Shown: positions 1 through 5,985 of the stretch, piece after piece
Numbering within the stretch: position 1 is the stretch's first letter
How the letters are laid out: each line of letters starts with the position of its first letter
Assembly (NCBI GenBank): GCA_018725275.1
Contig: QLUC01000072.1
Span: 1-8,221, forward strand
DNA from: Bacillota bacterium
Lineage (GTDB): Bacteria > Bacillota > UBA994
Length of the DNA: 8,221 bases
Reading direction: 5' to 3'
Notes under the pieces: model-generated
Databases searched by the model: none
What the model saw: the letters and a program-made list of their open reading frames with translations, nothing else
What the model was told of the DNA's origin: nothing
Program-made: the position numbers and the translations under genes

Positions 1-1
1 G

Positions 2-70
2 GTGTGGCGAATTCGCACTAAGGACGGAGTTTTCTTCATCAATGCCCATTCCGGAGTGCTCGAGAGTTAG
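2..70 (+). CDS. 3' end of a plus-strand gene, YycI/PepSY-like C-terminus (partial)
   Basis: An open frame enters from the left edge and ends at TAG (68-70), giving 22 residues that begin VWRIRTKDGVFF and end INAHSGVLES. The pattern of a Trp-containing beta strand, a short turn, then F-I-N-A-x-x-G-x-L resembles the last strands of PepSY domains and of YycI, the WalK-regulating membrane protein whose gene often lies upstream of htrA-rlmH in Bacillota. That resemblance is from memory of the family and the fragment is short, so the product name is weak. The stop codon abuts the stop of the convergent DUF4276 gene with no base between them. The frame could also be chance, but its codon content looks like real coding sequence. 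Confidence 0.45.
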   Translation: MWRIRTKDGVFFINAHSGVLES

Positions 71-625
71 CTAGATTTTACAGGTTAGTCGCTTAAGGCC
101 GTCTAAAAACACTTTAAAGCTATGAGATCTATTGTTATTTAGATTCATGTGCCCTGCAATGGACCTTGAGCCACTAATTTTCTGGTAGTCGGGAATCATA
201 CGCCTTAACACCTGAGAAGCGTTAGGAACCTGGTCAGGTGTCCTAAAGCTTCTCTGGTCCTGTCTGCGGGCTATCCCACTTGTACTGAAAGCTTTCTCCA
301 CAGCTACCAAGTCACCGAGAAACCATGACTCCAGTTCATGGCAGACGATACGGACCAGCGCGTCAGGTCTGCCAGCCTCTATGCAAAGCTCACGGATACG
401 TGACTTCAGGATTTTGCAGTCTGAACTATCCTGGTCTCGCAGAATCACAAAGTTGTCATCTCGAGGGAAAGCCTTCAGTTTACGAACAATCGACCGGTCC
501 AGATCAGACTTCCCTTCGTGAGTAATTACGAGGTAATTAGTATTCTTTTCGAGCACCTCCCGAAGTACCCTGTGAAGAACTTCCTTCATTGATTTCTCCT
601 CTACCAGGAATACAATTCTGCTCAC
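71..625 (-). CDS. DUF4276 family protein, TOPRIM-like, partner of the upstream ATPase
   Basis: The chosen start is GTG at 625-623, which overlaps the ATPase stop as GTGA and gives 184 residues; an ATG at 661 would add 12 residues inside the ATPase gene and would place the start before the G-rich ribosome site. The N-terminus has the strand-turn-helix FLVEEKS with Glu9/Glu10, followed by a hydrophobic strand and RDQDSSDC with Asp64 and Asp66, then HELESWFLGD (Glu97, Glu99, Asp105). This E...DxD order is that of TOPRIM-type metal sites, and the HELExW motif is typical of DUF4276. Family members commonly sit next to AAA_21-type ATPases, as here. Function is not established; a metal-dependent nuclease effector controlled by the ATPase is an inference from layout. 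There is no signal peptide or membrane segment, so it should be cytoplasmic. Family call is fairly sure, activity is not. Confidence 0.8.
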   Translation of the reverse strand: MSRIVFLVEEKSMKEVLHRVLREVLEKNTNYLVITHEGKSDLDRSIVRKLKAFPRDDNFVILRDQDSSDCKILKSRIRELCIEAGRPDALVRIVCHELESWFLGDLVAVEKAFSTSGIARRQDQRSFRTPDQVPNASQVLRRMIPDYQKISGSRSIAGHMNLNNNRSHSFKVFLDGLKRLTCKI

Positions 626-1803
626 CGGGGGTCTACCCCCTCCATCAAACCCTGCTTCCATAGGTAGCCCAGTTTGTCGCCCTCACGTAACAGGTTCCGG
701 ATAATGGGGCAGTCGCTGGCTCGCCTGACTTCGCTAAATCCATCTTTTTTCGTAAACCAGAACAGCTCATCTAGCTCAACGTGATTAACAAGATCAGGCG
801 AATGGGTGGAGATGAGGACTTGACCACCTGCTCTAGAGTACGAGCGAAACTCCTCTGCCAATTCTCCGAGTAATTCTGGGTAGAGCTGATTCTCGGGTTC
901 CTCAATGCATAACAAAGGGTGAGGCTTAGGGTCGTGCAACAATAGTAGATAGGCAAACATCTTAATAGTTCCGTCGGATACATATCTTGCTATAAAGGGA
1001 TCTTTGAATGAGCCATCCTGGAATTTAAGCACAATCCGCCCATCTTCTGTTGCCGCTGAAGAAACCGATGTCACTCCAGGAACTCTTTGTTCCATCTTCC
1101 TCAGAACTTTCTCAAATCTGCCGGGATAGTGCTGGTGCATGAACTGAGCCACGAGAGGTAGATTTTCGCCGGTGGGCGATAGATGTTCAGAGTACCCTGC
1201 GTCCTTGCTGGCACGGGCGGCTTGAATGTGAAAGTCAGAGACGTGCCATCCTTCAATTAGCCTACGGAAGGCAGCTACCTGGGAGAACTTCTGGAACTGG
1301 CCAAGTCCTTTGATGGCAAGTATATCAGGGGAATCTAACTTCTGCTCCTCGCGAACCTCCAGTACACCTGGCTGGCCGTAATCCTCCTCGTTGACTATCG
1401 CAGTTCCTTTTCCGTCAGCGAAGTCAAGGAAATGCCAAGGCTTACCTTGCGGACCCCGCCTATACTTAAGTAGTTCCTTGGCGACCACAGGCAGTCCCGT
1501 CGAGCCTAGTCCTACATGGAGTTCATAAGTAACAAGCGGAGCATTTGGGTCGGGGCGGAATTTGAGTTCTATTTCAATTGGCCCACTTTCGCCCCGCGAA
1601 ACGACCTCTCTGAAGCTCCCGCGCTTTAGCAGTGCCGCCCGCACGTTATCAACTAGCGAGTCATGGAGAAATCCGAATATGTCAAAGAGCGTGGATTTTC
1701 CTGAGCCATTGGCCCCCAGAAATACTGCCATATCAGGGAGATTGGTAATGCGAAGATCCCTAAACAAACGGAAGTTTCGAAGCCTTATCGATTCGATTTT
1801 CAC
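622..1803 (-). CDS. AAA_21/SMC-like ATP-binding protein (COG4637-type)
   Basis: A 393-residue ABC/SMC-fold ATPase starting at GTG 1803-1801, with GGGAGGGGGG at 1811-1820 placed 7 nt upstream. Visible motifs in order: N-terminal strand MKIESIRLRNFRLF, Walker A GANGSGKS (30-37), a signature-like SDGT segment at 276-279 followed by a hydrophobic helix, Walker B LLCIEEPENQLYP (297-309) with the catalytic Glu pair 301/302, and the H-switch ISTHSPDL (331-338). The short middle region without long coiled coils separates it from RecF/RecN/SMC and fits the predicted ATPases annotated as AAA_21. The C-terminus (GDKLGYLWKQG) also matches that group. It is translationally coupled to the DUF4276 gene. Base composition is lower in GC than the protease and peptidase genes, suggesting transfer. 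It probably acts as sensor or motor for its partner; that is inference. Confidence 0.88.
   Translation of the reverse strand: MKIESIRLRNFRLFRDLRITNLPDMAVFLGANGSGKSTLFDIFGFLHDSLVDNVRAALLKRGSFREVVSRGESGPIEIELKFRPDPNAPLVTYELHVGLGSTGLPVVAKELLKYRRGPQGKPWHFLDFADGKGTAIVNEEDYGQPGVLEVREEQKLDSPDILAIKGLGQFQKFSQVAAFRRLIEGWHVSDFHIQAARASKDAGYSEHLSPTGENLPLVAQFMHQHYPGRFEKVLRKMEQRVPGVTSVSSAATEDGRIVLKFQDGSFKDPFIARYVSDGTIKMFAYLLLLHDPKPHPLLCIEEPENQLYPELLGELAEEFRSYSRAGGQVLISTHSPDLVNHVELDELFWFTKKDGFSEVRRASDCPIIRNLLREGDKLGYLWKQGLMEGVDPR
623..645 (-). promoter_or_regulatory. Ribosome site, hairpin and GTGA overlap joining ATPase and DUF4276 genes
   Basis: Read on the minus strand, GGAGGGGG is followed by a 5-bp hairpin (GGGGG, loop TAGA, CCCCC; plus positions 627-640) and then the GTGA in which the GTG start (625-623) overlaps the TGA stop (624-622). 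The hairpin contains much of the G-rich ribosome site, so a ribosome finishing the ATPase would open it. This supports coupled, roughly equal synthesis of the two proteins and supports GTG 625 as the start. Confidence 0.6.
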
Positions 1804-1911
1804 TTTATGACCCCCCTCCCTAGAACGCCACCTTTACACCAGTTCACATGAAATACCTGAGTGTCAAATACTAATCCTCCGCAAGCACTGAACCCATATT
1901 CGGGAAATGCG

Positions 1912-2070
1912 CTAATTCAGCAATCTTTTGCGTTGAAATGCCTCATGGCTCATCACCACCAGGTCAGCTTCGCCATTCCGCGTGATTATCACTGGCTCGT
2001 CAAGCTCACGGCAGTATATTGCGAACCCGTTATAGTCCTGTCGGATTGAGGTCGACGGCTTGATGTTCAT
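1912..2070 (-). CDS. Short YefM/Phd-family antitoxin, probably truncated
   Basis: A 52-residue frame starting at ATG 2070-2068 with a near-perfect ribosome site GAGGAGGT (2086-2079) 8 nt upstream. The protein begins MNIKPSTSIRQDYN and continues through EPVIITRNGEADLVVMSHEAF, which is the characteristic YefM/Phd antitoxin core: the early Arg-x-x-(Y/F)-N helix, then T-(R/K)-N-G-x-(A/G)-D-L-V-V-M-S. That core forms the DNA-binding dimer. The family usually continues for some 30 more residues that wrap the toxin, but here a TAG follows RKRLLN. One base inserted near the stop would continue the frame as ELAHFPNMGSVLAED, so a single-base loss is a likely cause. No toxin gene follows; the ATPase gene does, 108 nt later on the same strand. 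It may be a relic, or a DNA-binding-only repressor of the cassette. Confidence 0.78.
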   Translation of the reverse strand: MNIKPSTSIRQDYNGFAIYCRELDEPVIITRNGEADLVVMSHEAFQRKRLLN

Positions 2071-2078
2071 TGCGTCAC

Positions 2079-2086
2079 ACCTCCTC
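2079..2086 (-). promoter_or_regulatory. Ribosome binding site of the YefM-like gene
   Basis: GAGGAGGT on the minus strand, 8 nt before ATG 2070. It is close to ideal and is the main evidence that this small reading frame is, or recently was, translated. Confidence 0.75.
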
Positions 2087-2112
2087 AGCTACCTTTATTC
2101 TACCCTTATTCT

Positions 2113-2148
2113 ATCATATTCATGTTATATACGGGTTGCTGTCAACAA
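2113..2148 (-). promoter_or_regulatory. Possible promoter and operator of the antitoxin-ATPase-DUF4276 cassette
   Basis: On the minus strand a perfect -35-type TTGACA lies at 2145-2140. It is embedded in an imperfect inverted repeat, TTGTTGACAGCAA (2148-2136), matching its own complement at all but two pairs around the centre. A -10-like TATGAT occurs at 2118-2113 but the spacer is 21 nt, longer than usual; at 17 or 18 nt the hexamers are poor. Overlap of an inverted repeat with the -35 box would suit repression by the YefM-like product. The inverted repeat is seen; promoter and operator functions are inferred. Confidence 0.35.
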
Positions 2149-2253
2149 TGTGTCTATGAATGTGCCTGCAAAATAACACGAAATTTCACAGGCGGAGACT
2201 TTATTTCTTCACATACAGGTGGTAACATACATGTAAGAGCAAGGACGGCTTCC

Positions 2254-2282
2254 TTGACGATGTTTTTTTAAGGTGCTATAAT
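2254..2282 (+). promoter_or_regulatory. Strong sigma-A-type promoter of the tRNA unit
   Basis: TTGACG (2254-2259), a 17-nt spacer, and a perfect TATAAT (2277-2282) preceded by TG one base upstream (extended -10, TGCTATAAT). Transcription should begin near 2289, a few bases before the first tRNA. Confidence 0.85.
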
Positions 2283-2297
2283 TCTCTTTGTCAGCAT

Positions 2298-2371
2298 GGG
2301 GGATTGGTCTAACGGTAGGACGACTGACTCTGGATCAGTTTGTAGAGGTTCGAATCCTTTATCCCCTGCCA
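2298..2371 (+). tRNA. trnQ: tRNA-Gln (anticodon CTG)
   Basis: A full cloverleaf can be drawn: acceptor 2298-2304 with 2361-2367, D stem GTC/GAC (2307-2309 with 2319-2321) with GG in the loop, anticodon stem ACTGA/TCAGT (2323-2327 with 2335-2339) enclosing CTCTGGA with anticodon CTG at 2330-2332, a 4-nt variable loop, and a T arm with loop TTCGAAT (2349-2355). Discriminator is G2368 and CCA is encoded (2369-2371). It reads CAG codons. The first acceptor pair in this fold is G-U, whereas bacterial tRNA-Gln normally starts U1-A72. The unpaired T2297 lies just outside. Confidence 0.93.
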
Positions 2372-2375
2372 TCGT

Positions 2376-2450
2376 GGCGCGTTAGTCTAGTGGTCAGGAC
2401 GCCGCCCTCTCAAGGCGGAATCACGGGTTCGAGTCCCGTACGCGCTACCA
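2376..2450 (+). tRNA. trnE: tRNA-Glu (anticodon CTC)
   Basis: Cloverleaf: acceptor 2376-2382 with 2440-2446, D stem GTC/GAC (2385-2387 with 2398-2400), anticodon stem CCGCC/GGCGG (2402-2406 with 2414-2418) enclosing CTCTCAA with anticodon CTC at 2409-2411, and T loop TTCGAGT. Discriminator A2447 and encoded CCA (2448-2450). It reads GAG codons. It follows the tRNA-Gln by 4 nt and is surely processed from the same transcript. Its first acceptor pair is also G-U. Confidence 0.94.
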
Positions 2451-2460
2451 AAGAGAATGG

Positions 2461-2490
2461 GCACCAGCAGTGGTGCTTTTTGTGCATTTT
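2461..2490 (+). terminator. Intrinsic terminator of the tRNA unit
   Basis: A 6-bp stem GCACCA/TGGTGC (2461-2466 with 2471-2476), 4-nt loop GCAG, then TTTTTGTGCATTTTT. The stem is short, so some read-through into the protease gene is plausible. Confidence 0.75.
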
Positions 2491-2500
2491 TATAAAACGA

Positions 2501-2508
2501 AGGGAGAG
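2501..2508 (+). promoter_or_regulatory. Ribosome binding site that sets the protease start
   Basis: AGGGAGAG ends 6 nt before TTG 2515. The only longer in-frame start, GTG at 2470, lies inside the tRNA terminator hairpin and has no ribosome site, so TTG is preferred. Confidence 0.65.
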
Positions 2509-2514
2509 AGTGAA

Positions 2515-3693
2515 TTGAGTGAATTTCCAGATTTTGCCGGGCGGCCGCGGTTGCGGCATCGTCGCTTCCCTTGGTTGATTTTAGTGACGGTAGCACTCCT
2601 GGCCTCAGTTTTCGGGGGTGCTGTTGGCGCTTATATATTCCCGCGCTATATTTTTGGACAGCTACTTCCTACTCCCACCGCAAATTTACAGCGCACTAAC
2701 TTGGTACTGCCCCCGCTCACGGGCCAGAACACCATTTTTGACCAAATGGCCCAGGGAGCGGTGGTTGAAGTCGCCGAGCGGGTCGGCCCGACGGTGGTGG
2801 GCATTGTCAACCTAGCTCGGCCGAGCCGCGGCATGACCACGCTGCGCCAGCAGGGCACCGGGTCTGGCATCATCTTTGACGCCACAGGGCTAATCGTCAC
2901 CAACCAACATGTCATCGATCGGGCGGCAGAAATTCGGGTCGTCTTTCCGGGCAATGTCGAAGTCAAGGCCGAGTTGGTGGGAGAGGACTTTATTACCGAT
3001 TTGGCCGTGCTGCGCATCAACCCGGCTGACCTGCCACAGGATAAGCGCGCTCTGCCCGTGGCGGAGTTTGGCGATTCAGCCGCTCTCAGGGTGGGAGAAT
3101 TAGCGGTGGCCATAGGCAACCCCCTCGGTCTGCAGTTTCAGCGCACGGTGACGGCCGGCATCATCAGTGCCGTCGAAAGGACTCTGACCATGGATGACAT
3201 CAGCTACGAGGTCATCCAGACCGATGCCGCCATCAATTCGGGCAATTCCGGTGGCGCCCTCGCCAACGCGCGCGGTCAAATAATCGGCATCAATCAGGCT
3301 AAGATTACCGCCTCCGGGGTGGAGGGCATGGGCTTTGCCATACCTATCAATGTGGCTCGGCCCATTATCGATGACCTCGTCCGTAATGGCCGGGTGATTC
3401 GCCCCTGGTTAGGCATCAGAGGGATAGCGCTCTCCCCAGCCATTTCTGCGCAGTACGGCTTGACGGCCACTGAGGGCATCTATATTGATACTGTTGTGGA
3501 GCGCAGCCCGGCCCACCGGGCGGGACTCCGCCGCGGCGATATCATCATTACCTGGAATGGTGAGCGCCTAAACGATTTTGAGCGCATGCGCACGCTTATC
3601 TCCCGCGCCGGCATCAATGGCTTAGTCCGACTCGAAATTCGTCGCGGCAATGCCGTATTTAGCATGGAGGTTAGGCTGGAAGCCGCGCCCTAA
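2515..3693 (+). CDS. htrA: HtrA/DegP-like membrane-anchored S1C serine protease with PDZ domain
   Basis: With the TTG start at 2515 the product has 392 residues. Order of parts: short cytoplasmic basic segment (RPRLRHRRF), one membrane helix at about 18-41, an extracytoplasmic linker, a trypsin-like domain at about 80-290, and one C-terminal PDZ domain at about 297-390. The catalytic triad is visible: His132 in TNQHVID, Asp162 in ITDLAVL, Ser245 in GNSGGA. It should degrade or handle misfolded proteins outside the membrane, as in B. subtilis HtrA/YyxA. The stop TAA overlaps the rlmH start by one base (TAATG), so the two are co-translated; this pairing is common in Bacillota. No good promoter lies between the tRNA terminator and the start, apart from an unpartnered TATAAA at 2491-2496 that would start a transcript almost inside the ribosome site. 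Expression by read-through from the tRNA promoter is therefore likely. Confidence 0.95.
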   Translation: MSEFPDFAGRPRLRHRRFPWLILVTVALLASVFGGAVGAYIFPRYIFGQLLPTPTANLQRTNLVLPPLTGQNTIFDQMAQGAVVEVAERVGPTVVGIVNLARPSRGMTTLRQQGTGSGIIFDATGLIVTNQHVIDRAAEIRVVFPGNVEVKAELVGEDFITDLAVLRINPADLPQDKRALPVAEFGDSAALRVGELAVAIGNPLGLQFQRTVTAGIISAVERTLTMDDISYEVIQTDAAINSGNSGGALANARGQIIGINQAKITASGVEGMGFAIPINVARPIIDDLVRNGRVIRPWLGIRGIALSPAISAQYGLTATEGIYIDTVVERSPAHRAGLRRGDIIITWNGERLNDFERMRTLISRAGINGLVRLEIRRGNAVFSMEVRLEAAP

Positions 3694-4169
3694 TGAAAAT
3701 TACCGTGTTGGCTGTTGGCTCGCTCAAAGAAGATTACTTTCGGGCCGCGGCAGCCGAATATGAATTGCGCCTAACCCCCTATGCCCAAGTCCAGGTGAAC
3801 GAAGTTGCCGAAAGCAAAGTAAAAGCGAGCGCTTCCCCCGCTACCCTGCGCCAACTGATGGCGGAGGAGGGGGAAGCGCTTCTTAGAGCAATTCCCGCGG
3901 GCTCGTTGCCCGTGGCCTTATGCATTGAGGCGGTGCCGAAATCTTCGCTGGAGTTCACGGCCTGGTTTGTTGGGCAAAGAGATGGCGGCCAACACCTCTG
4001 CTTTATCATCGGCGGCTCGCATGGCCTGGCCCCGTCAGTTAAGGTGGCGTGCCGCGCCAAGCTTTCCTTTGGGCCCCTCACCTTGCCTCACCAGCTCGCC
4101 CGCATCGTCCTGCTAGAGCAAATCTACCGGGCCTTTAAGATTATGAGGAATGAGCCTTATCACAAGTAG
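3693..4169 (+). CDS. rlmH: 23S rRNA (pseudouridine1915-N3)-methyltransferase RlmH
   Basis: A 158-residue protein, the normal length for this SPOUT-class methyltransferase, which uses S-adenosylmethionine to methylate pseudouridine 1915 in helix 69 of 23S rRNA on the 70S ribosome. Recognisable parts: N-terminal MKITVLAVGSLKEDYF, the cofactor-binding turn FIIGGSHG (105-111), and the conserved C-terminal block from LSFGPLTLPHQLARIVLLEQ (124-143) through YRAFKI to the terminal NEPYHK. It lacks a strong ribosome site and overlaps the protease stop by one base, so translation is coupled. Its last 29 nt, which encode the conserved tail, overlap the end of the convergent pepF gene. Confidence 0.97.
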   Translation: MKITVLAVGSLKEDYFRAAAAEYELRLTPYAQVQVNEVAESKVKASASPATLRQLMAEEGEALLRAIPAGSLPVALCIEAVPKSSLEFTAWFVGQRDGGQHLCFIIGGSHGLAPSVKVACRAKLSFGPLTLPHQLARIVLLEQIYRAFKIMRNEPYHK

Positions 4170-5970
4170 GGGCAAAGCTCTTGACCACTTCATCCACGAG
4201 GTACCCCACATAATCGACTGCCTTCTTGATGCTCTCTGGGCGGGTCATGTCTACCCCCGCCATTTTGCCGAGTTCAAGCGGAGTCTTGGTGCTGCCCGCT
4301 TTTAAGATCTCGAGCCAGGTGTCCACCACGGGCTGCCCTTTTTCTTTAATATCCTTGGCGACAGCGGTGCCGATGGTTAAGCCGGCTGAGTAGGTGTAGG
4401 GGTAGAGGCCCATGTAGAAGTGCGGTTGGCGCATCCAGGTGAGACGTGCGCCCTCATCTACTTCTACCTCGCCGCCCCAGAACTCCTCGAGAATCTCCCC
4501 CTGCACGCGGCTGAGCACCATAGCGGTGATGGGCTGGCCCTTCTCGGCAAGGACAAAGATGCGCCGCTGCAATTCTCCCTCGATGAGGTGGCGCACAAAG
4601 TTGTGGTAGTAGGTCAAGAGAAAGCCCATGTGGAGCCAGCGCTGCATGCGCGGATCGGTAGTCTGTGCGCCGATGTAGTTGCCAACTAGGAGCTCGTTGA
4701 TGATGGACGGGGCCTCGACGAAGAACATGGAACCGCGCACATTCGACAAGCGCTGGTAACGCATGGAAAGCACACCATGCCCGGCATGACCCAGTTCATG
4801 GGCCAAAATCAGGGCATCGCGCAAATTGTCATCCCAGGAGACGAGGATGTAGGGGTGGGCATCCGGCACACCATAGCAGAAAGCCCCGGTGGATTTGCCG
4901 ATATTCTCGGCCCGGTCAATCCATCTATTTTTTAGGGCATCGGCCATGATGGTCGAGTATTCCGGTCCCAAGACAGCCAGGGCCTTCTCTATAAGCTCGG
5001 CCGCCGCCTCATAGGTCGTGGGGGGGTTGAACTCCGGGTCGAGCGGGGCCTCAATATCACAGTAAAGAAGCTTGTCTAGGCCGAGCACCTCCTTGCGCAA
5101 CTTAGCATAGCGGCGCATGTGGGGTGCAATTTCCTTCAGGATGATGTCGTGCAGCGCCTCGTACGCGGGGAGGTCGACTTCTTGGGAATGTAGAAGCATG
5201 TGGGTGGCGGATTGGTAGCCGCGCAGGCGGGCGAGGACCACATGTTTCTTAACTTCGGTGCCCCAGGTGGCGCCGTAGGTGTTTTGGTAGTTCTTAAGTC
5301 CCTCGGTAAACGAAGCAAACGCATTTCGCCTGAGCACGGCATCGGCCGATTTTTCGTAGGCCCCTTCGTAGAGGGTAAAGGACATGGGGTGTTCCTGACC
5401 GTCCTTGTCAGTTATCGGGCGGAAGGTCATGTCGGCCGCCTTGGAGCGAGTGTAGGTGAGGTAGGGTGCTCCGAGCACCTCTCCCAGTGAGGCCAGGGCA
5501 ACTTCGGTATCGGGGTGTAGCATGTAGGGCTTTTCATCAAGCATCTTGGTCAGGGTACGGGCAAACCCTTCTAGCTTGGGTTCTTCGCCTAGGTAGCGCT
5601 CCAAGGTGCCGCTGGGGAGGGCCAAAGCTTCGGAGCGAATAAAGGACAAAGCGGCCTGCACCTCTGCTCCCAGCGCTGCAGCCCGTCCCATGTAACCCTG
5701 ATTGGCCGAGTCTGTGCCATCACCGGAAAGGAGGAGGGAGGCATAGGCAGTGACGCGCACCAACCTTTTCTGCAGGGTTTCGGCCGCCTCCAGGCAGGCA
5801 AAAAGGGTCAAGGGACCGTCGGCGAGCCTGCCCTTAAAATAAGCTACGCTAGGGATGTCGCCGGCTACGGCACCTAGTTCTACTTCCCACTCCCGCACAG
5901 TGGGGAAAATGTCGGCAAGGTTCCAGGTGAGTTCTGCTGATACTTCAGGGCGGGTCAATCTTTTTTTCAC
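4141..5970 (-). CDS. pepF: Oligoendopeptidase F (M3 family zinc metallopeptidase)
   Basis: Chosen start GTG 5970-5968, since AAAGGAGGT (5985-5977) ends 6 nt before it; an ATG at 6009 would add 13 residues with no ribosome site. The product has 609 residues, the normal PepF length. Numbered from the GTG, the zinc site is HELGH at 391-395 in LILAHELGHAGHG, with the third ligand Glu419 in FVEAPSIINE; the downstream PHFYMGLYPYTYSAG segment (about 516-530) holds the His/Tyr residues that M3 enzymes use to bind substrate. It starts KKRLTRPEVS and has no signal peptide, so it should cleave short peptides in the cytoplasm. It stands alone on the minus strand, ends inside rlmH, and has no visible terminator of its own before that gene. 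Confidence 0.96.
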   Translation of the reverse strand: MKKRLTRPEVSAELTWNLADIFPTVREWEVELGAVAGDIPSVAYFKGRLADGPLTLFACLEAAETLQKRLVRVTAYASLLLSGDGTDSANQGYMGRAAALGAEVQAALSFIRSEALALPSGTLERYLGEEPKLEGFARTLTKMLDEKPYMLHPDTEVALASLGEVLGAPYLTYTRSKAADMTFRPITDKDGQEHPMSFTLYEGAYEKSADAVLRRNAFASFTEGLKNYQNTYGATWGTEVKKHVVLARLRGYQSATHMLLHSQEVDLPAYEALHDIILKEIAPHMRRYAKLRKEVLGLDKLLYCDIEAPLDPEFNPPTTYEAAAELIEKALAVLGPEYSTIMADALKNRWIDRAENIGKSTGAFCYGVPDAHPYILVSWDDNLRDALILAHELGHAGHGVLSMRYQRLSNVRGSMFFVEAPSIINELLVGNYIGAQTTDPRMQRWLHMGFLLTYYHNFVRHLIEGELQRRIFVLAEKGQPITAMVLSRVQGEILEEFWGGEVEVDEGARLTWMRQPHFYMGLYPYTYSAGLTIGTAVAKDIKEKGQPVVDTWLEILKAGSTKTPLELGKMAGVDMTRPESIKKAVDYVGYLVDEVVKSFAPTCDKAHSS

Positions 5971-5976
5971 GGGGTG

Positions 5977-5985
5977 ACCTCCTTT
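5977..5985 (-). promoter_or_regulatory. Ribosome binding site that sets the pepF start
   Basis: AAAGGAGGT on the minus strand, 6 nt upstream of GTG 5970. It lies within the alternative 13-residue extension and so argues against the ATG at 6009. Confidence 0.8.

Noticed and set aside
1839..1867. Promoter for the ATPase using TTGACA at 1867-1862 on the minus strand
   Set aside because: No acceptable -10 hexamer lies 16-18 nt downstream; the box may be chance in an AT-rich gap.
1803..1920. Minus-strand frame in the antitoxin-ATPase gap that ends in a TGA overlapping the ATPase GTG
   Set aside because: About 40 codons open, but without a start codon and ribosome site in a sensible place; composition looks random.
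1861..2049. Plus-strand 62-codon frame
   Set aside because: It is the antisense shadow of the YefM-like gene, which has the better ribosome site and clear family similarity.
2288..2518. Plus-strand 76-codon frame across both tRNA genes
   Set aside because: It is translated tRNA sequence (the SSPVRAT signature) and crosses the terminator; no ribosome site.
2387..2596. Minus-strand 69-codon frame containing YGTRTRDSALRGRR
   Set aside because: This is the well-known spurious protein made by reading the complement of a tRNA gene; it also overlaps the protease start.
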